Assembly: GCF_001428405.1 (NCBI RefSeq)
Contig: NZ_LMSL01000005.1
Coordinates: forward strand, 1 to 64,000
Direction: 5' to 3'
Length of the DNA stretch: 64,000 nt
Origin: Frateuria sp. Soil773
GTDB lineage: Bacteria; Pseudomonadota; Gammaproteobacteria; Xanthomonadales; Rhodanobacteraceae
Made by a program: the position numbers and the translations under genes. Of the stretch, positions 46,026 to 54,962 are shown piece by piece. The notes under the pieces were generated by a model that was not told the origin of the DNA, did not search any database, and saw nothing but the letters and a program-made list of their open reading frames with translations. The stretch's first letter is position 1, and every line of letters starts with the position of its first letter.

Positions 46026-47156
46026 TTAGAGGGTGGCGATTGCTTCGTCGACTGCCTGTAATACCTGTTCCAGATGGGGCTCCAGACCTAGCCAGAGCGG
46101 CAGTCGGACCAGACGGTCGCTGATGTCGTCAGTCACGCCCATGTCCGAAGCCACTCGGCCAAGCCGCTGGCCGGCTGGCGCGGAGTGCAGTGGTATGTAA
46201 TGGAATACGCATTGCACCCCCTGTTCACGCATATTGGTGATGAACCGCGTCCGGGCTTCTAGGCTTGGCAGTAGCGCATAGTACATGTGCGCATTGTGTC
46301 GGCAATGAGACGGCACGATGGGGCGGCGTAAAGATCCGTTGTCCTCATGCTTTTTCGCCCAGGCATGGTAGCGATCCCACAGCGCCAGCCGCTGCGCGGT
46401 GATGCTGTCGGCCATTTCGACCTGCGCCGCGAGGAATGCGGCTGTGATTTCGCCCGGCAGGAACGAGGAGCCGAGATCGACCCATGTGTACTTGTCTACC
46501 TGGCCGCGGAAGAAGCGGCTGCGGTTGGTGCCCTTTTCACGAACGATTTCGGCTTGCTCGGCGAAGTCCTGGTCGCGACAGAGCAGGGCTCCACCTTCGC
46601 CGGCAATGACGTTCTTGGTTTCGTGGAAGCTGTAAGCGCCCAGGTCGCCGATGGCGCCGAGCGGCTTGCCCTTGTAAGTGGACAGGATGCCTTGGGCCGC
46701 GTCCTCCACCACGCGCAAACCGTGCTTTGCCGCGATGGCAAGTATGGCGTCCATTTCGCAGGCCACGCCGGCATAGTGGACCACGCATATGGCCTTGGTG
46801 CGCGGCGTGATGGCGGCTTCGATCAGTGTTTCGTCGATGTTGAGCGTGTCGGGTCGCACATCCACGAACACCGGCACCGCGCCGCGCAATGCGAAGGCGC
46901 TGGCCGTGGTCACGAACGTATAGGACGGCACGATGACTTCGTCGCCCGGCTCCAGTCGCAGCAACAGGGCCGCCATTTCGAGCGCGGCGGTACAAGAGTG
47001 GGTAAGCAGTGCCATGTGCGCGCCGCTTTGCTCGCGCAGCCACTGGTGGCACTTCCTGGTAAAGGGGCCGTCGCCTGACAGGTGTCCATTCGCATGGGCC
47101 TGGGCGATGTACGACAGTTCGCGCCCGGTCATGTAGGGGCGGTTGAATGGGATCAT
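46026..47156 (-). CDS. wecE: dTDP-4-amino-4,6-dideoxygalactose transaminase (WecE/RffA-like)
   Basis: A 376-residue DegT/DnrJ/EryC1/StrS aminotransferase. The N-terminus MIPFNRPYMTGRELSYI and the length match E. coli WecE, and the PLP lysine Lys181 in SFHETKNVIAGEGGAL falls at the same number. EVIVPSYTFVTTASAF, VVEDAAQG and HYIPLHSAPAGQRLG are typical. WecE aminates dTDP-4-keto-6-deoxyglucose, which rmlA/rmlB here can supply. The start is placed at 47156 (MIPF) rather than two codons upstream. It lies in the same run as the acetyltransferase expected to act next. Confidence 0.92.
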   Translation of the reverse strand: MIPFNRPYMTGRELSYIAQAHANGHLSGDGPFTRKCHQWLREQSGAHMALLTHSCTAALEMAALLLRLEPGDEVIVPSYTFVTTASAFALRGAVPVFVDVRPDTLNIDETLIEAAITPRTKAICVVHYAGVACEMDAILAIAAKHGLRVVEDAAQGILSTYKGKPLGAIGDLGAYSFHETKNVIAGEGGALLCRDQDFAEQAEIVREKGTNRSRFFRGQVDKYTWVDLGSSFLPGEITAAFLAAQVEMADSITAQRLALWDRYHAWAKKHEDNGSLRRPIVPSHCRHNAHMYYALLPSLEARTRFITNMREQGVQCVFHYIPLHSAPAGQRLGRVASDMGVTDDISDRLVRLPLWLGLEPHLEQVLQAVDEAIATL

Positions 47157-47187
47157 GTCCATTGTCCGTGGATGGATATGTGAAAGA

Positions 47188-47562
47188 TCAGGCCTGGCTC
47201 ATGATGACCAAGCCTGCGACTACCGTGAGCAAGCCGACCGCCTTGGCCGTCGAGAAGGATTCACCGAAAAGCGGCACGGCAATCAGGCAGACGATCAGAA
47301 AGTTCAGGGCCATGAACGGATAAGCCTTGCTCAGCTCGAGCTTGGAGACGGCGAGCATCCAGCATAGCGAAGCGCCGAAGGCTGCGATGAAGGCCGAGAT
47401 GATCCATGGCTGGAACAACAGTTGCACCAATGGCGGCAGGCGCGAGAGGAGGCCGACGGTAGATGCCTTGAACGTGCCGACTTGCCACTTGATGACAAGC
47501 TGGCCGTAACAGGTGAGCAGGATGGTCATGGCGACCATGAGCCAGGAGAAGGCGGCGTTCAC
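47188..47562 (-). CDS. small four-helix DMT-type transporter (EmrE/ArnE-like), candidate lipid-sugar flippase
   Basis: A 124-residue membrane protein with four hydrophobic helices. WLMVAMTILLTCYGQLVIKWQ in helix 1, ASLCWMLAVSKLELSKAYPFMALNFL and a last helix ending GLVIMSQA are close in plan to EmrE and ArnE/ArnF proteins. The GTG at 47562 follows GGGAG by eight bases and overlaps the acetyltransferase stop (GTGA). In this neighbourhood a role in moving a polyprenyl-phosphate sugar across the inner membrane is more likely than drug efflux. It would work as a dimer, like other small DMT proteins. Confidence 0.82.
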   Translation of the reverse strand: MNAAFSWLMVAMTILLTCYGQLVIKWQVGTFKASTVGLLSRLPPLVQLLFQPWIISAFIAAFGASLCWMLAVSKLELSKAYPFMALNFLIVCLIAVPLFGESFSTAKAVGLLTVVAGLVIMSQA

Positions 47563-48323
47563 AGCAATGTCTCCCGTACGCGGAGCCGGCGGTCGATGTG
47601 ATAGGTATCGTAGGCCCGCTCCAGGGATAACCCGGCTCGCGCCCACTGGCGCTGCACGGTGTAGTTCCACAGCTGGGTCGAGATGGCGAGGCGCCGATAC
47701 GACCGGGCGGAATAATGGTGCAGGATGCCCTTGAGCAAGCGCCCGTACAGCCCTCGCTGCGAAAACCGCGGGTGAACGGCATTGAGCACGATCTCGGCCT
47801 TGCTTCCGTCGGCGGAAAGATCGCAGGTTGCGAAGCCGGCAGCGCGTCCTTCCGCAGTTACTACCCAGGTGCAGCTTCCGGGATTCGACGGCGCCAACCG
47901 GCTCTTGGCCCATTCGACGTAGCCGGCGAGGATCTTGTCCTGAGGCAGCAGGGGGTTGGCGGAGTAATGCGCACGGTAGCCCTTGAAGCTGCTTTCGGCG
48001 ATCTCGTGGATGGCATCCTGGTCGGCGCTGGTCGCAAGCCGGACCTCTTCGGGCAACGGTTCGTGAGTCAATGCGGTCAGATCGATGCCGTAGTAGACGA
48101 GCGTATCCGCGTGGATCACCGGCCATCCCTGACGCTGCAGTTGGACGATGGCGCTGGAATCTCCTGCGTCGGTACGCAGGATGATCAGGTCGGCATCGCA
48201 GTTCGTGACTTCGTCGACGATGTCGGCGCAGGAGGTACTCGCCGGCACCTGGCCGCGCACGACCTTGATACCGAACCGGGCGGAGTCGAGCGCGGAATCA
48301 CTCAGTACGCGGGAACTGCCCAT
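47559..48323 (-). CDS. wecD: GNAT acetyltransferase, WecD-like (dTDP-fucosamine acetyltransferase)
   Basis: A 254-residue protein with an N-terminal part of ~115 residues seen in WecD/RffC-type enzymes. A GNAT domain follows, with EEVRLATSADQDAIHEIAESSFKGYRAHY, WVVTAEGRAAGFATCDL and the acetyl-CoA loop HPRFSQRGLYGRLLKGIL (RxxGxxG/A-like QRGLYG). The start at 48323 is one base past the GT2 stop. WecD acetylates dTDP-4-amino-4,6-dideoxygalactose made by WecE. The presence of both supports a Fuc4NAc product. Other 4-amino sugars cannot be excluded from sequence alone. Confidence 0.85.
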   Translation of the reverse strand: MGSSRVLSDSALDSARFGIKVVRGQVPASTSCADIVDEVTNCDADLIILRTDAGDSSAIVQLQRQGWPVIHADTLVYYGIDLTALTHEPLPEEVRLATSADQDAIHEIAESSFKGYRAHYSANPLLPQDKILAGYVEWAKSRLAPSNPGSCTWVVTAEGRAAGFATCDLSADGSKAEIVLNAVHPRFSQRGLYGRLLKGILHHYSARSYRRLAISTQLWNYTVQRQWARAGLSLERAYDTYHIDRRLRVRETLL

Positions 48324-48324
48324 C

Positions 48325-49314
48325 TTATGGATTCCGTGTGTCTTGCCAGACGATGTATTGGGGGCGCCCCTTGGTTTCGTCGTGCAAGCGTCCAAGGTAG
48401 AGGCCCAGTACGCCGAGGCAGAACGTGATGCCGCTGCCGATGAGCCAGATGGAGGCCACAATGCTCGTGAAGCCCGCGACCCGAATGTTGCCGGCCACGT
48501 ACTGATACACGGAAAAACCGGCGATGCAGATAGACACGGCGGCCAGCAGCAGGGCGCCCTTCATGACCAGGCGCAGGGGCTTGTCGGAGAACGACAAGGC
48601 CACCCGTGTGGCCAGCCTTACCAGGGTCCTGAAGTTGTAGCTGCTTTTGCCTTCGCTGCGTTGTCCATGGGAAACCGCGACATAGGCCGCCCTGAAGCCG
48701 GTCCACCGCACCAGCAGCGGAAAAAAACGGTCCTGTTCGGGCATGCGGTTGACCGTATCGATGACTCGGCGACTGTAGGCGCCGAAATTGGCGGTGGTAT
48801 GGTCGTAGCGCGTGTCCGTCAGCCATCCCAGGGCCTGGTAGAAGAGCTTGGAACCCAGTTTCTTGAACCAGCTGTCCTGCCTGTCGATGCGTTGGCCAAG
48901 GGCGACTTCTACATCCTTCTGCTCCATGGCGGCCAATAGGGCCGGTATCTCTTCCGGAATGTCCTGCAGGTCGCAATCCATGACGACGACCACTTCGCCG
49001 GCTGTGTGCAAGAGGCCGGCGGATATGGCCGCATGCTGCCCGAAGTTCCTCGACAGTCGTAATCCCCGGACTTGCGGGTACAGGCCGGCAAGTTCGGTAA
49101 TGCGGGGCCATGCGTCATCGGGACTGCTGTCGTCGACGAGAATGATCTCGAACGATTGATCGATGCTTTCCAGGGAGCGGGAGACGCGTTGAACCAGATC
49201 CTCGAGACAGTTTTTGCAGCCGTAGACGGGGACCACGACCGAAACGCGAGCCACGCGCGGCTGTTCGCGGTCGTCTTGCCACGGCAACACTGTCTCGGCA
49301 CCTGCGGCGTTCAT
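48325..49314 (-). CDS. polyprenyl-phosphate glycosyltransferase (GtrB/ArnC-like GT2)
   Basis: A 329-residue membrane-anchored GT2. The catalytic domain has [47 protein letters not shown] and [16 protein letters not shown]. Two membrane helices follow residue ~235, then [19 protein letters not shown], the hallmark end of GtrB/DPM1-type enzymes. These load a sugar onto undecaprenyl phosphate on the cytoplasmic side. Its ATG shares a base with the etfA stop (TGATG), so it is read from the etfBA transcript. It is the first gene of the proposed Fuc4NAc cassette. Confidence 0.9.
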   Translation of the reverse strand: MNAAGAETVLPWQDDREQPRVARVSVVVPVYGCKNCLEDLVQRVSRSLESIDQSFEIILVDDSSPDDAWPRITELAGLYPQVRGLRLSRNFGQHAAISAGLLHTAGEVVVVMDCDLQDIPEEIPALLAAMEQKDVEVALGQRIDRQDSWFKKLGSKLFYQALGWLTDTRYDHTTANFGAYSRRVIDTVNRMPEQDRFFPLLVRWTGFRAAYVAVSHGQRSEGKSSYNFRTLVRLATRVALSFSDKPLRLVMKGALLLAAVSICIAGFSVYQYVAGNIRVAGFTSIVASIWLIGSGITFCLGVLGLYLGRLHDETKGRPQYIVWQDTRNP

Positions 49315-50255
49315 CAAATGGCGGCTTCCAGCTCGGGAATCAGCTTGAACAGATCGCCCACCAGCCCGATGTCCGCCACTTCGAAGATCGGCGCCTCGGC
49401 GTCCTTGTTGATCGCCACGATGGTGCCGGCGTCCTTGATGCCGGTGAGGTGCTGGATGGCGCCGGAGATGCCGATCGCCATGTAGAGCTCCGGGGCGATG
49501 ATCTTGCCGGTCTGGCCGACCTGCATTTCGTTGGGCACGTAGCCGGCGTCCACCGCAGCGCGCGAGGCGCCGACGGCCGCGCCGATCCGGTCGGCGAACT
49601 TGTAGATGATCTCGAAGTTTTCCTTCGAACCGACGCCGCGCCCGCCGGAGACGACCTTGCTCGCGCTCTGCAGGTCGGGGCGGTCGCTCTTGCCCTGCTT
49701 CAATTCGACGAAGCGGGTGTGCGACGGCAGCGCCGCGTCGGTCGTCACCGCTTCGATCGGGGCGCTGTTCGCGCCGGTGGCCGCTGCCGGCCACGAGGCC
49801 GTGCGGATGGTGGCGACGACCGCATGTTCCGCAGGCGCCTCTACCGTGACGATGGCATTGCCGGCGTAGATCGGGCGCTTGAACGTGTGGCTGCCCTCGA
49901 CGCTCATCACGTCGCTGACCTGCGCCACGCCGAGCAGGGCGGCCACGCGCGGGGCGACGTCCTTGCCGAAGGTGGTGGATGGCGCGAACACGTGGCTGTA
50001 GCCCGCGGCGGCCTTGGCGATCTGCGGCGCCAGCACGGCGGCCAGCGGGTGCGCGTTCTCGGCGCGGGCGATGGTGAGCACGCGGCTCACGCCGTCGATC
50101 TTCGCCGCCTCGGCGGCGACTGCGTCGACGCTGTCGGCGAGCACCAGCACGTCGATGGCGTCGGCCTTGACGGCGGCCGCCGCGCTGACGGCGCGCGCGG
50201 TGGAGGGGTTCAGCTTGCCGCCCAGGTGCTCGGCGATGATCAGGACTTTGGACAT
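49314..50255 (-). CDS. etfA: electron transfer flavoprotein alpha subunit
   Basis: A 313-residue FAD-binding subunit of ETF, which passes electrons from acyl-CoA dehydrogenases to ETF:ubiquinone oxidoreductase. It opens [25 protein letters not shown]. The C-terminal FAD domain has [53 protein letters not shown] (read in pieces), then [20 protein letters not shown]. Full length. It lies downstream of etfB with a repeat element between them. Its position marks the right edge of the polysaccharide island, as in Xanthomonas. Confidence 0.97.
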   Translation of the reverse strand: MSKVLIIAEHLGGKLNPSTARAVSAAAAVKADAIDVLVLADSVDAVAAEAAKIDGVSRVLTIARAENAHPLAAVLAPQIAKAAAGYSHVFAPSTTFGKDVAPRVAALLGVAQVSDVMSVEGSHTFKRPIYAGNAIVTVEAPAEHAVVATIRTASWPAAATGANSAPIEAVTTDAALPSHTRFVELKQGKSDRPDLQSASKVVSGGRGVGSKENFEIIYKFADRIGAAVGASRAAVDAGYVPNEMQVGQTGKIIAPELYMAIGISGAIQHLTGIKDAGTIVAINKDAEAPIFEVADIGLVGDLFKLIPELEAAI

Positions 50256-50271
50256 GTTCGATTCCTCGTGC

Positions 50272-50356
50272 CGTCGTTCCGGCAGGCGCCGGAACCCAGT
50301 GTCTTTGGCTTGATGTGGACGAAAGTCGCTGGATCCCCGCGTTCGCGGGGATGACG
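50272..50356. repeat. REPIN-like element in the etfB-etfA gap
   Basis: Two 28-base hairpin units, 50272-50299 and 50329-50356, lie in inverted orientation 29 bp apart. They agree at 19 of 28 positions as reverse complements. Each is itself a small hairpin (GGATCCCCGCG TTCG CGGGGAT in the right unit). The ends read CGTC..CCAG and CTGG..GACG, like widespread proteobacterial REP doublets. No RAYT transposase is in the window. Confidence 0.65.
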
Positions 50357-50361
50357 AGCGA

Positions 50362-51108
50362 TTACAGCAGGCCCTTCTGCTTCAGCGCCGCGACCAGCTC
50401 GGCCGCATCCTTCACCATCACCCCCTTGCTGCGCTTGGGCGGCGCGGCGTAGTGTGTGGTCTTCAGGTGGTCGTGCGACTCGACGCCGAGCGAGGCGAAC
50501 TCGATCGCGTCGATCGGCTTGGACTTGGCCTTCATGATGTCCGGCAGCTTGATGAAGCGCGGCTCGTTGAGGCGCAGGTCGGTGGTGATGACGGCCGGCA
50601 GCTCGGCCTCGATCACTTCCAGGCCGGCGTCGACCTCGCGGGTGACCGCGGCCTTGCCGTCGGCGATCTCGACCTTGCTGGCGAACGTGGCCTGCGGGCG
50701 GTCCCACAGCGCGGCCAGCATCTGGCCGGTCTGGTTGGCGTCGTCGTCGATGGCCTGCTTGCCCAGGATCACCAGGCCCGGCTGCTCCTTCTCGACCAGC
50801 TTGAGCAGGGTGCGCGCGGCGGTCAGCGGCTGCACGGCTTCGTCGGTGACCACGTGGATGGCGCGGTTGGCGCCCATGGCGAGGCCGTTGCGCAGGTGGG
50901 CGGTGAGGTCGGCCGGGCCGATGCCGACCACCACCACCTCGTCGGCGGCGCCCTTCTCGCGCAGGCGCAGCGCCTCTTCCAGCGCGATGTCGTCGAACGG
51001 GTTGGCGGAGAGCTTGACGCCGTCGGTCACCACGCCGGTGCCGTCGGGCTTCACCTGGATGCGCACGTTGTAGTCCACGACGCGCTTGTAGCCGACCAGA
51101 ATCTTCAT
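50362..51108 (-). CDS. etfB: electron transfer flavoprotein beta subunit
   Basis: A 248-residue ETF beta subunit binding AMP. MKILVGYKRVVDYNVRIQVKPDG opens the protein. NPFDDIALEEALRLREKG, LVILGKQAIDDDANQTGQMLAALW and EVDAGLEVIEAELPAVITTDLRLNEPRF (read in parts) are family signatures. The ATG at 51108 is well supported by the start pattern; the longer upstream frame is not. It is transcribed ahead of etfA. Confidence 0.97.
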   Translation of the reverse strand: MKILVGYKRVVDYNVRIQVKPDGTGVVTDGVKLSANPFDDIALEEALRLREKGAADEVVVVGIGPADLTAHLRNGLAMGANRAIHVVTDEAVQPLTAARTLLKLVEKEQPGLVILGKQAIDDDANQTGQMLAALWDRPQATFASKVEIADGKAAVTREVDAGLEVIEAELPAVITTDLRLNEPRFIKLPDIMKAKSKPIDAIEFASLGVESHDHLKTTHYAAPPKRSKGVMVKDAAELVAALKQKGLL

Positions 51109-51214
51109 ACGCGGTTCCTTACTGTGTGGGCAGCCCTGGCGGGTGCTCGAAAGCCGCCATTCTAACCCGGCGGCAAACACATGTATGAAATACCGCGGAC
51201 GGCGCCGGGGCCGG

Positions 51215-53284
51215 TCAGCCGAGCACCCGGCGCAGCACGGCCCGCGCGGCGTCGAAGGAGAAGTGCCGGCGCACGTTGTCGAGCCCGCCCTCGGAGAGGC
51301 GCAGCCACAGTTCCTCGTCCTCGTGCAGCCGCAGCACGGCCTCGGCGAACGCCGGCGCGTCGGGGCCGAGCAGCACGCTTTCGCCATCGACCAGGTTCAT
51401 GCCTTCGGCCGCGATGGGCGTCGCCACCACGGGCAGGCCGTGGCTCATCGCCATGTTGACCTTGCCCTTGACGCCGGCGCCGTAGCGCAGCGGGGCCAGC
51501 GCGACCCGGCAGCCCTCCATCCAGGGGCCGAGGTCGTCCACGCGGCCGTGGATCTGCACGCCGGGCCGCATGAACTGCTGCCGGGCCGCATCGGGGATGT
51601 CGCCGATCAGGTGCAGCGTCATGCCGGGCAGCCGCTCGCGTATCGAGGGGTAGATGTCCTCGACCAGCCACTTGACCGCATCGACGTTGGGCGGATGGGC
51701 GAAGCCGCCGACGAAGACCAGCCCGTGCCGCTGCGCGAACGGCTTGCTGCGCCCGAAGACCTCGTGCACGTTGGACAGCAGCTCGACACGCGCCTCGGGC
51801 ACCTCCGCGGCAAGCAGTCCGTATTCGACCGGGCTCACCACGAAACTGGCGTCGCTGGCGCGGATCAGGCCCAGCTCGCACTGGCGCGAAGCTTCGGCCT
51901 GCCGGGCCAGGGCCGCGTTGCCGGTATGCGAAGCCGCGCGTTGCTCGCGCAGGAAGTGCAGGTCCACGGTGTCGAACAGGAGCTTCGCGTCGGGCGCGAG
52001 CCTGCGCACCAGGGACAGGTGCGGCTGCGCGACGTAGTGGCGGCACAGCATAGCCGCGTCCAGGCCGGCGCCCTCGCGCTTCAGCCAGGCCGGCAGCGGC
52101 GGCGCCCACGGCTTGCACAGCACGTGGACGCCCAGGCGGCCGAGCAGGGCGATCTCGTCCTTGCTGGCGCGGCGGTTGTCCGCCATGAAGCTGATCCGCC
52201 AGCCCTGCTCGCGCAGCAGCCGCATGATGTTGACCAGCCGCAGCGAGCCCGAATCCCTGGCCGGGTCGGGCGTGAGCGCGTCCACGATCAGGATGTGGCG
52301 AAGCCCGGGGCGGTGGATCGCCCGCTCGACCGGCGTGCGGGGCGCCGGCTGCCGCTTCAGCGCGTCCTGCCATTTGTCGACGAATTTCCCGCGGTTGACC
52401 GTCTGGTAGCGCTTGACGCCGGCGAACGGGTCGAGCCCCGAACTGATGCCCTCGCAGTGCACCACCAGGCTGGCCGGCTGGTAGATCACCCGGCGCCCCG
52501 CGGCGCGCACCGCGAAGGCCAGGTCCATGTCCTCGCAATAGGCCGGTGCGTAGCGTGCGTCGAAGCCGCCCACCTGGCGGAACAGGGCGGCCTCGATCAT
52601 CAGCGCGGCGCCAGACACGTAGTCGGCGTCGCGCCGGTACAGGAAGCGCGGGTCGTCGCGCGACTCGAACCGGCCGTAGTTCCATGCCTCGCCGTCGGCG
52701 TACACGATGCCGCCGGCTTCCTGCAGCCGGCCGTCGGGATAGGCCAGGCGGCTGCCGGCGATGCCGCAGCCGGTTTCCTCGGCGAAGCAGTCGAGCAGGC
52801 GGTCGAGCCAGCCCGGCGTGACCTGGGTGTCGTTGTTGAGGAACAGCAGGAATCTGCCTGCGGCCTGTGCCGCGCCGGCGTTGCAACTGCCGATGAAGCC
52901 CAGGTTGGCCGGATTGCGCAGCAGGCGCAGGCCCCCGACCCGCGCCAGGGTGGCGGCGCTGTCGTCGGGCGATGCGTCGTCGACCACGATCACTTCGAAG
53001 GGCGCGTCCGCGCCGTGGCGCGCGATCGAGCGCAGGCAGGCCAGCGTATAGGCGAGCTTGCCGTGGATCGGGACGATCACCGAGACCAGCGGCTCGCTTG
53101 CGCGCGGCAGGGCGAACGGCATGAACGGCGTGTCCAGCGGCACCAGCTCCCATGCAGGGTCCGCTTCGGAGCGCGGGCGCAGCTCCTGGACGATGCGCGA
53201 GATCGTGCCGCGAAGGCCGCGCTGGGCCACGCTGCCGCCGATCCGCTGCAGCAGGTAGTGCAGGCGCCGGAGCTGCCATCGCAT
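51215..53284 (-). CDS. large two-domain glycosyltransferase (GT2 + GT4)
   Basis: A 689-residue protein. Residues ~65-310 are a rhamnosyltransferase-type GT2 domain: PLVSVIVPIHGKLAYTLACLRSI, VIVVDDASPDDS, NLGFIGSCNAGAAQA and LFLNNDTQV, then EDMDLAFAVRAAGRRVIYQP. Residues ~325-685 are a GT4-like domain: ILIVDALTPDPARDSGSLRLVNI, LVFVGGFAHPPNVDAVKWLV and APLRYGAGVKGKVNMAMSHGLPVVATPIAAEGM. The layout matches proteins of rhamnan or O-antigen clusters. It lies outside the island proper, between etfB and the ETF:ubiquinone oxidoreductase gene, all on one strand. Its sugar substrate is unknown. Confidence 0.9.
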   Translation of the reverse strand: MRWQLRRLHYLLQRIGGSVAQRGLRGTISRIVQELRPRSEADPAWELVPLDTPFMPFALPRASEPLVSVIVPIHGKLAYTLACLRSIARHGADAPFEVIVVDDASPDDSAATLARVGGLRLLRNPANLGFIGSCNAGAAQAAGRFLLFLNNDTQVTPGWLDRLLDCFAEETGCGIAGSRLAYPDGRLQEAGGIVYADGEAWNYGRFESRDDPRFLYRRDADYVSGAALMIEAALFRQVGGFDARYAPAYCEDMDLAFAVRAAGRRVIYQPASLVVHCEGISSGLDPFAGVKRYQTVNRGKFVDKWQDALKRQPAPRTPVERAIHRPGLRHILIVDALTPDPARDSGSLRLVNIMRLLREQGWRISFMADNRRASKDEIALLGRLGVHVLCKPWAPPLPAWLKREGAGLDAAMLCRHYVAQPHLSLVRRLAPDAKLLFDTVDLHFLREQRAASHTGNAALARQAEASRQCELGLIRASDASFVVSPVEYGLLAAEVPEARVELLSNVHEVFGRSKPFAQRHGLVFVGGFAHPPNVDAVKWLVEDIYPSIRERLPGMTLHLIGDIPDAARQQFMRPGVQIHGRVDDLGPWMEGCRVALAPLRYGAGVKGKVNMAMSHGLPVVATPIAAEGMNLVDGESVLLGPDAPAFAEAVLRLHEDEELWLRLSEGGLDNVRRHFSFDAARAVLRRVLG

Positions 53285-53360
53285 CGTGCTGGTCAGAATG
53301 AGTTCCTCAAGGATGGTTGCTGCGCCCGGACGCGCGGGCGGCGCCGCGCCCCGCCGTGCG

Positions 53361-54962
53361 CTAGAGATTCTGGTAGTTCGGCCCCGATCCGCCTTCCGGC
53401 GTGACCCAGTTGATGATCTGGTAGGGGTCCTTGATGTCGCAGGTCTTGCAGTGCACGCAGTTGGCGGCGTTGATCTGCAGGCGCTTGCCGGCCTCGTCCT
53501 GCACGATCTCGTAGACGCTGGCGGGACAGAAGCGGGTGCAGGGGTTGCCGTATTCCTCGGCGCACTTGGTGACGCAGATGGTGGTGTCGGCCACGTGCAG
53601 GTGGACGGGCTGGTCCTCGTCGTGCTCGGTGGCGGCGAAGTACACGCCGGCGAGGCGGTCGCGCGGGGGCAGGCTGCGCTGCACGTAGTCGCGCCTGGGT
53701 TCTTCCTGCTGGCCGAGCTTGTGCAGCGCGGACCAGTCGGGCTTGTTCTTCAGCGTCCACGGCGAGGCGCCGCCGGTGACGGTTTCCCAGGCGGCGTTGA
53801 GCATGCCGAACCACAGGCCCTTCTTGAAGGCGGGCTTGATGTTGCGCACCTTCTTCAGTTCGGCCATGGCCGCCGAATCGCGCAGCCGGGCGTCGAAGCC
53901 GGCCGGGTCGAGGCCGCTCGCGGCGAGGTGCTCGGCGGCGAGCATGCCGGAGCGGATCGCCTGGTGGGTGCCCTTCACCTTGGGCACGTTGAGCAGGCCG
54001 GCAGTGTCGCCGATCAGCAGGGCGCCGGGCATCTCCACCTTCGGCAGCGACTGGTAGCCGCCGGTGACGATGGCGCGCGCGCCGGCGGACAGGATGTTGC
54101 CGCCTTCGAGCAGCGACTTCACCATCGGGTGGTTCTTCCATTGCTGGAAGGCCTCCCAGGGCTGGTAGTCGGGGTCGCTGTAGTCGAGGCCGCTGACGTA
54201 GCCGAGCGCGACGCGGTCCTTGTCCAGGTGGTACAGGAAGCTGCCGCCGTAGGTATGGCTGTCCGCCGGCCAGCCGAAGCTGTGCACGATCTTGCCCGGC
54301 GTGACGCGCCCGGCCGGAAGCTGCCACAGCTCCTTGATGCCGATCGAGTAGCCCTGCGGATCGCTGTCGCGGTCCAGCGCGAAGCGCTTGATCAATTGCT
54401 TGGTCAGGCTGCCGCGCGCGCCCTCGGCCAGCACGGTGACCTTGGCCCTGATGTCGATGCCCTGGGTGTAGCCGGCCTTGTGCGAGCCGTCCTTCGCCAC
54501 GCCCATGTCGCCGATGCGCACGCCGGCGACCGAGCCGTCCTCGTTGTAGATGTTGTCGGCGGCGGCGAAGCCGGGGAACACGTCCACGCCCAGCGCCTCG
54601 GCCTGCGGCGCGAGCCACGCGCACATCGCGCCGAGGGAGACGATGAAGTTGCCGTGGTTCTTCATGCCCGGCGGCACCGGCAGCTTGCGGCCGCCGGTCT
54701 TGGACAGCAGCCAGAACTCGTCCTGGCCGGCCGGCACGCAGATCGGCGGCGGGTTGTCGCGCCAGCCGGGAAGCAGCGCGTCCAGAGGCTGCGGCTCGAT
54801 CACCGCGCCGGAGAGGATCTGCGCGCCGATGGTCGAGGCCTTCTCGATCACGCACACGCTCACGTCGGGCTTGAGCTGCTTCAGGCGGATCGCGAACGAC
54901 AGCCCGGCCGGGCCGGCGCCGACCACGACCACGTCGTATTCCATCGTTTCGCGTTCGCTCAT
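53361..54962 (-). CDS. etfD: electron transfer flavoprotein-ubiquinone oxidoreductase
   Basis: A 533-residue FAD and 4Fe-4S membrane-associated enzyme passing electrons from ETF to ubiquinone. It has the N-terminal VVVGAGPAGLSFAIRLKQL, ILSGAVIEPQPLDALLPGW and the TPGKIVHSFGWP region with a membrane-facing loop. The C-terminal ferredoxin-like domain has cysteines in CTRFCPASVYEI and NCVHCKTCDIKDP, ending EGGSGPNYQNL. Full length. Together with etfB and etfA it completes the ETF electron route, although a glycosyltransferase gene lies between. Confidence 0.96.
   Translation of the reverse strand: MSERETMEYDVVVVGAGPAGLSFAIRLKQLKPDVSVCVIEKASTIGAQILSGAVIEPQPLDALLPGWRDNPPPICVPAGQDEFWLLSKTGGRKLPVPPGMKNHGNFIVSLGAMCAWLAPQAEALGVDVFPGFAAADNIYNEDGSVAGVRIGDMGVAKDGSHKAGYTQGIDIRAKVTVLAEGARGSLTKQLIKRFALDRDSDPQGYSIGIKELWQLPAGRVTPGKIVHSFGWPADSHTYGGSFLYHLDKDRVALGYVSGLDYSDPDYQPWEAFQQWKNHPMVKSLLEGGNILSAGARAIVTGGYQSLPKVEMPGALLIGDTAGLLNVPKVKGTHQAIRSGMLAAEHLAASGLDPAGFDARLRDSAAMAELKKVRNIKPAFKKGLWFGMLNAAWETVTGGASPWTLKNKPDWSALHKLGQQEEPRRDYVQRSLPPRDRLAGVYFAATEHDEDQPVHLHVADTTICVTKCAEEYGNPCTRFCPASVYEIVQDEAGKRLQINAANCVHCKTCDIKDPYQIINWVTPEGGSGPNYQNL

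Noticed and set aside
30169-50255. Prophage or transposon origin of the island
   Set aside because: No integrase, transposase, tRNA target or terminal repeats were seen; only glycan genes.
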